From: Hahellaceae bacterium
GTDB taxonomy: Bacteria > Pseudomonadota > Gammaproteobacteria > Pseudomonadales > Oleiphilaceae
DNA length: 64,000 nt
NCBI GenBank assembly: GCA_016716085.1
Contig: JADJWY010000001.1
Location: 1-64,000 of the forward strand
Direction: 5' to 3'
Shown: one piece after another, positions 8,373 to 13,677 of the stretch
Position numbering within the stretch: position 1 is the first letter of the stretch
Layout of the letters: each line of letters opens with the position of its first letter
The notes under the pieces: generated by a model
What the model was told of the DNA's origin: nothing
The model's database searches: none
What the model saw: the letters and a program-made list of their open reading frames with translations, nothing else
Made by a program: the position numbers and the translations under genes

Positions 8373-8588
8373 ATGCCCGAAAAAATGTCCGCAGCCCTTC
8401 CCAAGCTGATCAAACGTCCTGAAGTTCAATCCGAGACAACGCTTTCCCGTAGTCAAATTTACGCTTTGATTAGTGAAGGCAAGTTCCCCAAACCCATTAG
8501 TCTAGGCGGCAACCGTGTTGCCTGGCTGAGCAGTGAAGTGTTCGCGTGGATAGACCAGCGAATTGCAGAACGAAACGGGGGGCGCTGA
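8373..8588 (+). CDS. AlpA-like DNA-binding regulator
   Basis: This small protein of about 71 residues matches the AlpA/excisionase-like family: a winged-helix DNA-binding fold with the usual pattern TTLSRSQIYALISEGKFPKP, ISLGGNRVAWLSSEVFAWI and a charged end. In phages and satellites AlpA-type proteins act as activators of integrase or replication genes or as excision factors. I chose ATG 8373 because GGAG lies seven bases upstream; a TTG at 8361 overlaps that site and is unlikely. It heads an operon with the next two genes, the following start lying one base after its stop. Confidence 0.88.
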   Translation: MPEKMSAALPKLIKRPEVQSETTLSRSQIYALISEGKFPKPISLGGNRVAWLSSEVFAWIDQRIAERNGGR

Positions 8589-8589
8589 G

Positions 8590-8895
8590 ATGAAAAAAGA
8601 AAAGGCCACCGAAACGGCAGCCCCAAAGACCTATCCCAATTATACCGACACCAGCAGAAAAGAGCAGCAAGAAAGGATCAAGGCCGCACTGTTGGCCGCT
8701 GGCGGATCAGGCATAACCACCATTCAAGCGCGTGATGAATTGAACGTCATGCACCCCGCTGGACGCATTAGAGAATTGCGGGAATCTGGCAACCATATCG
8801 AAACGATCTGGACAACCAGCACAAATGCGCAAGGTCATAACCACCGCAACGCCCGTTATGTGCTGATAAGTCAGGCTAACGGTGGTGAGGTATGA
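8590..8895 (+). CDS. Winged-helix-like DNA-binding protein of the element
   Basis: This protein of about 101 residues has a charged N-terminus and a C-terminal helix-turn-helix-like domain with GITTIQARDELNVMHPAGRI and RELRESGNHIETIW. That pattern matches small phage and prophage HTH proteins in which an MHPAGRI-type helix is the recognition helix. It probably binds element DNA, as an operator or the iteron origin. ATG 8590 begins one base after the alpA stop. The end overlaps the next start by four bases (ATGA), so the three genes are likely translated together. Confidence 0.75.
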   Translation: MKKEKATETAAPKTYPNYTDTSRKEQQERIKAALLAAGGSGITTIQARDELNVMHPAGRIRELRESGNHIETIWTTSTNAQGHNHRNARYVLISQANGGEV

Positions 8896-11030
8896 ACATG
8901 CCACAAACCATCACCACCGCCAGCCCTTTGTATATGTGGGGCAGAAACCACAATCAAACAGCCGACTTTAGCTACATTGACTGGCATAAGCTGGTTGAGC
9001 TAATCAGGAAACCGGTAGACCTCTCTCGCTTAACGCCGAAGCAGGCAAAACAGCAATGCCCGTTCATTCTGCCGAGTGACGCCCTGCGCAAGACAAAGGA
9101 CGCTGTACAGGCGCATGACAACTACACCTTACTGATTGCCGACATTGATACCGGAGACCTTAGCCTGTCTGGTGTGGTGGCAAAGGTGAAGGCATTGGGC
9201 GTTGAATCGTTCGCCATTTACAGCACCTTGTCACACTGCACTACAGACCCAGAGAAAGGCTATAAGGGCCGACGCTGGCGGGTAGTCATCGAGCTAAGTG
9301 AAAGCGTCAACACGGAGCACTGGAACGCTTTGCAGGGGTATCTATGTCAGAGGCTCGACGGTGACAACTGCGCAACCAGAAATCAGCAAATTGCCTACGC
9401 TCCCGCGATTGGTAAGGCGAAGTATGAGCACTACATTCAGACCGGCAACGCATTAGACCCGAACGACATTAACCATTCATTTGTGGGTTGCGCAATCGCT
9501 TGGGATAACGAGCTGAAAGCGTCTGTAGCCGCGATAGAGGCGGCAAAGCCCAAGGCTGCACCGACAAGAGAGGCTAAGTTAAAGGAGGGCCAGATAAGCC
9601 CTGTGGCGGCCTTCAATGACGGTCATACGGTTGAGGATTTGCTGCCGCTTTACGGCTACCGGAATCGCGGTAGGAAATGGCTTCACCCGAACAGTACTAG
9701 CGGCATACCTGGGGTTGTGTTGCTGAATGGTCGTTACTACTCCCATCACTCGCAATCTACTGACCCACTGGCCGACAAGCACACACATGATGCCTTTGAT
9801 TTGTTCGTGGCGCATGAACACGGTGGAGACTTCGACGGGGCTGTAAAGGCCGTGGCAGACAGCTACAAGACGCCCAATGGCATCACCATTACCCAGCACA
9901 ATCAGCGGGAGTATATGCGTTCTCAAAGCCCTCAATCGGATTTTACCGGCATTGAAATCAGTGAGGATGAATCGGCTTTGTCGTGGCTGAAACGCTTTTC
10001 CTTAAACGGGCAATCAAAAGAAATGGAGCTGAAAATGCAATTCGATGTTTTTGTACTGGGCAGATTAGCCTTGCTGGGGCAGGCGACAATTTTCTACGCA
10101 CCGCCAAACTGCGGGAAAACACTCATCACGCTTCGACTACTGATTGACGCTATCAAGGAAGGCGCTATCGAGCCGCAGAAATGCTTTTACTTGAATGCGG
10201 ATGACCATTACAAGGGGCTTGTCTCCAAGATAAGGATTGCAGAACAGTACGGCTTTCAAATGTTGGCCCCCGGTCATAAGGGTTTTAAGTCGAGCGACCT
10301 TGCCGCAATTCTTGAGGCTTTGACAGCCAAGCAGGAAGCAGGGGGCGCGGTATTGATTCTGGACACCTTTAAGAAATTCACTGACCTGATGGACAAGCAA
10401 GCACAAACAACCTTCCTAACCGTTGTCAGGAGTTTTGTCAGTGCTGGCGGTACTGTCATTGCTTTGGCCCATACAAACAAGCACAGGAATGGTGACGGGA
10501 AGCTGGTTCATGCCGGTACAGCCGATTCAATACAGGATTTGGACGCAGCCTACATAGTCGATGTGTTGTCTGATGATAATGGCACTCGGATAGTTGAGTT
10601 TACCAGCGAGAAAGTGAGGGGAGATAACATACCCAAGGTGGCATACCGATACACAAGAAAGGAGGGGCAGCCATACACCGAGCTTTTAGATTCCGTGGTC
10701 TGTATCGAGGATGAGGCGCTCAAAGTCGCAAGGGAAGAAGCCAGTGAGAGCAGGCAGCTAGATGCTGATGCAGGAATGATAGCGGCTATCTGTGAAGTGC
10801 TGGGCAACCAGACCATTGCTAAGGGCGACTTGGTTAAAGCTGTGCAATTAGAAGCCGCCTATCCTCGCCGGAAGATTCTTGATGCCTTGGAGCGGTACAC
10901 CGGAAACAACCCGTTCAACCCGATGCACAAATGGGAGCTGGTCAACGGTGAAAAGAACGTCAAAGCCTATCGGGTAGTGTCATTCGGGCATAGGGTTTTG
11001 GTTGCCGAAGATGAGGATGAAAGCTGGTGA
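8892..11030 (+). CDS. Primase-helicase fusion protein (replication protein of the element)
   Basis: This 712-residue protein appears to join a primase and a helicase. The N-terminal part (about 60-170) shows a pattern like archaeo-eukaryotic primases: an acidic pair in LLIADIDTGD, an sxH-type motif in STLSHC and RRWRVVIEL. A linker domain with DAFDLFVAHEHGGDF follows. From about residue 390 a RecA-fold ATPase of the RepA/DnaB type begins, with Walker A APPNCGKTLITL, a Walker B-like AVLILDTFKKF and an ALAHTNK sensor-like box. The C-terminus carries a small winged-helix-like region. The gene has GTGAGG before its start and overlaps its upstream neighbour by four bases. The iteron array follows directly after its stop, the usual place for an origin recognised by such a protein. 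Confidence 0.85.
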   Translation: MNMPQTITTASPLYMWGRNHNQTADFSYIDWHKLVELIRKPVDLSRLTPKQAKQQCPFILPSDALRKTKDAVQAHDNYTLLIADIDTGDLSLSGVVAKVKALGVESFAIYSTLSHCTTDPEKGYKGRRWRVVIELSESVNTEHWNALQGYLCQRLDGDNCATRNQQIAYAPAIGKAKYEHYIQTGNALDPNDINHSFVGCAIAWDNELKASVAAIEAAKPKAAPTREAKLKEGQISPVAAFNDGHTVEDLLPLYGYRNRGRKWLHPNSTSGIPGVVLLNGRYYSHHSQSTDPLADKHTHDAFDLFVAHEHGGDFDGAVKAVADSYKTPNGITITQHNQREYMRSQSPQSDFTGIEISEDESALSWLKRFSLNGQSKEMELKMQFDVFVLGRLALLGQATIFYAPPNCGKTLITLRLLIDAIKEGAIEPQKCFYLNADDHYKGLVSKIRIAEQYGFQMLAPGHKGFKSSDLAAILEALTAKQEAGGAVLILDTFKKFTDLMDKQAQTTFLTVVRSFVSAGGTVIALAHTNKHRNGDGKLVHAGTADSIQDLDAAYIVDVLSDDNGTRIVEFTSEKVRGDNIPKVAYRYTRKEGQPYTELLDSVVCIEDEALKVAREEASESRQLDADAGMIAAICEVLGNQTIAKGDLVKAVQLEAAYPRRKILDALERYTGNNPFNPMHKWELVNGEKNVKAYRVVSFGHRVLVAEDEDESW

Positions 11031-11044
11031 AATCTGCCAGCTTA

Positions 11045-11278
11045 CCCCCCCCTGTAAAATTGGTAATTTTGGTAAATTTAGAATGGGCCTTTTTGATTTT
11101 AGCCTGTCTGGTGTGTGTGAAAATGCCCTGAAACCCTTGCGGCTATTGAGTTTTACCAAATTTACCAATTTAACCAAAATTACCATATTTACCAGAAATA
11201 CCATAAATAACAGGGGGGGGGTATAAAAGTGAAATTGAGCGTTCAAACGCCCGTTTGAACACACCCAGACAGGCTAAA
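11045..11278. other. Candidate replication origin with 9-bp iterons and nested inverted repeats
   Basis: Six TTACCANNN units stand in perfect 9-base register at 11153, 11162, 11171, 11180, 11189 and 11198 (the third reads TAACCA, the last ATACCA). Two more units in reverse orientation (TGGTAA at 11061 and 11070) keep the same 9-base step. The block is AT-rich and framed by CCCCCCCC (11045) and GGGGGGGGG (11213). An outer 14-base inverted repeat TTTAGCCTGTCTGG pairs 11098-11111 with 11265-11278, and a perfect 20-base palindrome lies at 11241-11260. Iterons plus an AT-rich tract directly behind a primase-helicase gene are the expected layout of a replicon origin. Origin function is inference. 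Confidence 0.65.
11241..11260. promoter_or_regulatory. Perfect palindrome GTTCAAACGCCCGTTTGAAC
   Basis: Two 9-base arms surround CC. It sits between the iterons and the 94-aa gene. The core CAAAC-N4-GTTTG resembles the host-side palindrome at 4896-4911, so a host TetR-type regulator could bind here; alternatively it is the dyad of the origin or an operator for the next gene. Confidence 0.4.
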
Positions 11279-11301
11279 GACTAACCTTCATAGGCGATTA
11301 A

Positions 11302-11586
11302 ATGACCGAGCACGACACCGAAACCTACAACGCTTCATCTATCAAGATTCTGAGCCGTGAACAGGCTGCCAGCTTGTTTCTGTTTGAACAGGTAGACCGG
11401 CTAGCAATCAAATATCCGTCAACGCCACGCGAGTTTATAGGCCGATTGCTTGAGGCTGCCGCAGTGACCAACACGCCATTAGAACCCATCGAACAGCGTT
11501 ACCTTGTCGGCAACAAAGCCATACCCAAGATACCGGAAGTGGAAGCCGCATTGCTTCACATACTCGACCAGACACGGTGGCGGTGA
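11302..11586 (+). CDS. Hypothetical protein of the element (94 aa)
   Basis: The product is not recognised. It is a soluble, helix-rich protein of 94 residues with no cysteine cluster, signal peptide or membrane segment. It starts 24 bases after the outer inverted repeat of the iteron region and has no strong ribosome binding site. It may belong to the replication module (copy control or helicase loading) or be cargo. Its codon use is like that of its neighbours in the element. Confidence 0.6.
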   Translation: MTEHDTETYNASSIKILSREQAASLFLFEQVDRLAIKYPSTPREFIGRLLEAAAVTNTPLEPIEQRYLVGNKAIPKIPEVEAALLHILDQTRWR

Positions 11587-12053
11587 GCAAGGGGGATAGG
11601 TGAGCAGAAACACCGGACAAGTTGCCGATAGTTATCTGTTGACCGTCAAACGCTTGGCTGGAGGATTGATTAAATATTGCGCGCTAAATATTAGCTGACA
11701 AACGGACAGTTAAAACCAATGAAGGTTAATAAATAACCAGTTGGCAGGTTTTGTCTTGAGGTTTAGCCGGTCTATCCGTTGGGCGATAAGTAGCCATTTT
11801 GAGAAAATGTACAGGTATTTTTTGTTTTGGGCAATCTGGCGTCATTGCGTACGACAAAAGCGCAAATTGACAATTGCGTGAGTGTTGCTTAGTTTTCACT
11901 TGGGTGGCCCCGGTGTCGTTCTGGACGTTAGGAAGGAGGGGTCGTTTTAGCGATTCGGCATCCTTCGCACCGGGCACATCAGTGAGAGAGCTGAACCTTT
12001 CTACTTCCCCAAGGTCATAAAGAGAATATTGGTTCACTTCATTAAGGGCGTTG
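11587..12053. other. Gap in the element without a supported gene
   Basis: These 467 bases hold two TAAATATT direct repeats around GCGCGC (near 11671-11693) and an open minus-strand frame (11726-12088) that lacks a ribosome binding site, overlaps the regulator gene and shows no family pattern. I see no RNA gene here. Confidence 0.4.
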
Positions 12054-12065
12054 TTACTGCGTAAC
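12053..12065. promoter_or_regulatory. GTTAC-N3-GTAAC box 1
   Basis: GTTACTGCGTAAC overlaps the stop codon of the ribbon-helix-helix-type gene. It is identical to box 4 in that gene's promoter region. Confidence 0.5.
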
Positions 12066-12323
12066 GTCTTGTTTGTCGAAGTACACACCCCATTCTGGTG
12101 AGTCAGGATCGAGGCTTGAAACTATCTTGTCATCCTCACAGAGTATCAGCCTTTCCAGTATTTCCCGCTTTGTTACGCCGTAACGATTAGCCAGCCTATC
12201 CAATGCGCAAAAGGCGCTTGTACTTATCCATGTGTTGACCCGCCTTTCGCCATTGCCATCCCCGCCAGCAAATGCACGTTTTGCCCTGTAGTCTGCCTGC
12301 CGTTGTGCTGGTGTCTTTGCCAC
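12054..12323 (-). CDS. Ribbon-helix-helix-type regulator of plasmid/island type
   Basis: This 89-residue protein starts VAKTPAQRQADYRAKRA, continues RRVNTWISTSAFCALDRLA and then YGVTKREILERLI. The short strand NTWIS followed by two helices matches small ribbon-helix-helix repressors of plasmids and genomic islands. GTG 12323 is preferred because GGGGGA precedes it by six bases; an upstream TTG at 12350 lies inside an operator-like repeat. The gene is flanked and overlapped by four GTTAC-N3-GTAAC boxes, two of them in its promoter, so self-repression is likely. It is the only element gene on the minus strand. Confidence 0.78.
   Translation of the reverse strand: MAKTPAQRQADYRAKRAFAGGDGNGERRVNTWISTSAFCALDRLANRYGVTKREILERLILCEDDKIVSSLDPDSPEWGVYFDKQDVTQ
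12172..12184. promoter_or_regulatory. GTTAC-N3-GTAAC box 2 (intragenic)
   Basis: GTTACGCCGTAAC lies inside the regulator gene, over the codons for the GVTKRE segment. It keeps both 5-base arms. Confidence 0.45.
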
Positions 12324-12335
12324 GATGATTCCCCC

Positions 12336-12380
12336 GTTACTGAGTAACAATAGAATGCTTCGTTACTGCGTAACGGTCAA
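12336..12380 (-). promoter_or_regulatory. Promoter with paired GTTAC-N3-GTAAC operator boxes 3 and 4
   Basis: GTTACTGAGTAAC (12336-12348) and GTTACTGCGTAAC (12362-12374) begin 26 bases apart, about 2.5 helical turns. On the minus strand TTGACC (12375-12380) is a good -35 box, and the nearer box fills the spacer. A protein bound here would block transcription of the regulator gene that starts at 12323. The arms are perfect in all four copies found within 320 bases. Confidence 0.6.
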
Positions 12381-12872
12381 TGATGATTTGATGAAATGGG
12401 TAACGCTTGAGTCGCAGGGGTTTTTCGTTTGTGCGATTTGGCTGAGTTTGGCGAGAATCAGGCCCCCCAAGGAAGGGCTAAGACTTCACAAGGGGGTACG
12501 CTCTCAAGTTCTACACGTACTCGAACAGGAGAGGGAGCTGATTAACTGGGAAGGATAGCCCTGTCTGGTTTTAAGTACAATGCGCTACCCCCACCCCTTT
12601 AGGTTCTTCCGGCCTATGCCCCTGTTACGGGTAGGCAGAGGCGCGGCAATTCGCTATGTGTGGCGAGTCTGTAGACCCCGTTTCCGGTTCGCCTTTGGGC
12701 TGGGCGATTGCCTATCTGATCACAGCGTAACAACAACTAGGGATTTAAAGTAGCGGGGCAAGCCAGACAAGCGAGGCGAAACCAGTTAGATACTATCTAG
12801 ATACCAGAGCGACGATTTTTTACCGAGGGAAAAACTGTGTTGAAAAGCATTTTGCTAAGTGCTTGAAAAGAT
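12381..12872. other. Right-hand non-coding part of the element
   Basis: The only frame here (12325-12558, plus) starts inside the operator region and shows no family pattern. The two right-hand TAGATAC repeats (12787-12804) and a short possible terminator of the tRNA (AAGCA and TGCTT arms, about 12846-12864) are the only elements I can name. No further gene is supported. Confidence 0.45.
12787..12804 (+). repeat. Two TAGATAC direct repeats, candidate integrase arm-type sites (right)
   Basis: Copies at 12787 and 12798 are 11 bases apart, the same step as the three copies near the left end. The wider context CCAGTTAGATAC is also shared between both ends. They lie about 70 bases inside the right attachment repeat. 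Confidence 0.6.
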
Positions 12873-12922
12873 TGGTCGGGACGGCAGGATTTGAACCTGC
12901 GACCACCTGCACCCCATACAGG
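12871..12922 (-). repeat. Attachment repeat (right), within tRNA-Pro(GGG)
   Basis: This 52-base segment is identical to 5662-5713 and forms the 3' part of the intact tRNA-Pro gene. Integration therefore kept one complete tRNA gene, with the element placed on its 3' side. Confidence 0.93.
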
Positions 12923-12949
12923 TGCGCTACCAGGCTGCGCTACGCCCCG
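12873..12949 (-). tRNA. proL: tRNA-Pro(GGG)
   Basis: The minus strand reads a full 77-base cloverleaf beginning CGGGGCGTAGCGCAGCCTGG and ending with encoded CCA. The anticodon loop ATGGGGT gives anticodon GGG, and GGTTCAAATCC forms the T arm. It follows the merR-like gene of the translation operon on the same strand, as in Pseudomonas, and is the integration target of the element. Confidence 0.96.
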
Positions 12950-13035
12950 ACTGAGTTTTTTGGAAATATCCGAAGAACTGGCATCCCCTCAAAACGGATG
13001 CGCAGTTTACCCAAAACTGGATGGGAAGAAAAGCC

Positions 13036-13392
13036 CTATCTTTCTAAAACCGCCAGAACTTCTTCGAGCTCCAAAATCATCTGGCGAATCAACTGCCTGG
13101 ACTGACTTGAGTCGTCTTTTGTCTCACTGCCTTCAAGCTTCTGCTTTGCACCACCGATGGTGTAGCCCTGGTCGTACAGAAGACCGCGAATCTGACGAAT
13201 CATCAGTACATCCTGACGCTGATAATAGCGGCGATTACCCCGGCGCTTGACCGGAGCCAGCTGAGTGAACTCCTGCTCCCAATAACGCAACACGTGAGCC
13301 TTGACATTGCAAAGCTCACTCACCTCACCAATGGTAAAGTAACGCTTACCGGGTATGACCGGCAGTTCGTCGTTATGACTGGGTTCCAGCAT
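13036..13392 (-). CDS. MerR family transcriptional regulator
   Basis: This 118-residue protein has an N-terminal MerR winged helix: YFTIGEVSELCNVKAHVLRYW and then RRGNRRYYQRQDV, followed by a helical C-terminal part without metal-binding cysteines. It is the conserved regulator found directly after ihfA in gammaproteobacteria; its target is not known to me. It overlaps the end of ihfA by 20 bases, so the two are probably translationally coupled. Length is normal. Confidence 0.92.
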   Translation of the reverse strand: MLEPSHNDELPVIPGKRYFTIGEVSELCNVKAHVLRYWEQEFTQLAPVKRRGNRRYYQRQDVLMIRQIRGLLYDQGYTIGGAKQKLEGSETKDDSSQSRQLIRQMILELEEVLAVLER

Positions 13393-13675
13393 AGGCTTCG
13401 ACTTTCGCTTTTAGTTTTTGTCCAGGCCGAAAGGTCACAACTCTGCGCGCCGTGATCGGAATTTCCTCACCGGTCTTGGGATTTCGCCCAGGACGCTGCT
13501 TTTTGTCGCGCAGGTCAAAGTTGCCGAAGCCGGACAACTTCACCTGCTCGTTATGACTCAAAGCGGCTCTGATCTCATCAAAGAAAGCCTCGACCAGTTC
13601 CTTCGCCTCACGCTTGTTGAGACCCACTTCCTGGTAGAGTCGTTCTGCCATATCTGCTTTAGTCAACGCGGACAC
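13373..13675 (-). CDS. ihfA: Integration host factor subunit alpha
   Basis: IhfA (100 residues) pairs with IhfB to bend DNA in recombination, replication and promoter control. The sequence shows LTKADMAERLYQEVGLNKREAKELV at the N-terminus, KLSGFGNFDLR, and the DNA-minor-groove arm RPGRNPKTGEEIPITARRVV, with Pro in the arm tip. The start is GTG 13675 with GAGGAG eight bases upstream at the end of pheT. Normal length and conserved place after pheT. IHF often assists tyrosine integrases such as the one in the neighbouring element. Confidence 0.97.
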   Translation of the reverse strand: MSALTKADMAERLYQEVGLNKREAKELVEAFFDEIRAALSHNEQVKLSGFGNFDLRDKKQRPGRNPKTGEEIPITARRVVTFRPGQKLKAKVEAYAGTQS

Positions 13676-13677
13676 AC

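Larger units (their letters stand above)
5662..12922. mobile_element. Integrated replicative mini-element in tRNA-Pro(GGG) (satellite/PICI-like)
   Basis: The element is delimited by 52-bp att repeats. In order it carries integrase, unknown 129-aa protein, a hairpin-rich gap, AlpA-like regulator, winged-helix-like protein, primase-helicase, an iteron array, unknown 94-aa protein and, on the minus strand, a ribbon-helix-helix-type regulator. Integrase, AlpA and primase-helicase form the core gene set of P4-like satellites and phage-inducible islands of Gram-negative bacteria. No relaxase, mating-pair, capsid, terminase or toxin gene is visible, so transfer would need a helper. The intact tRNA lies at the right end while the integrase sits beside the left repeat. 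Element type is inference from gene content. Confidence 0.88.

Noticed and set aside
11726..12088. 120-codon minus-strand frame in the element
   Set aside because: No ribosome binding site, overlaps the regulator gene in another frame, no family pattern.
12053..12374. Possible CRISPR-like array
   Set aside because: The repeated 13-mers are too short, irregularly spaced and lie partly in coding sequence; no cas genes anywhere in the window.
12325..12558. 77-codon plus-strand frame divergent from the regulator
   Set aside because: Its start overlaps the operator boxes and regulator start; no ribosome binding site or motif.
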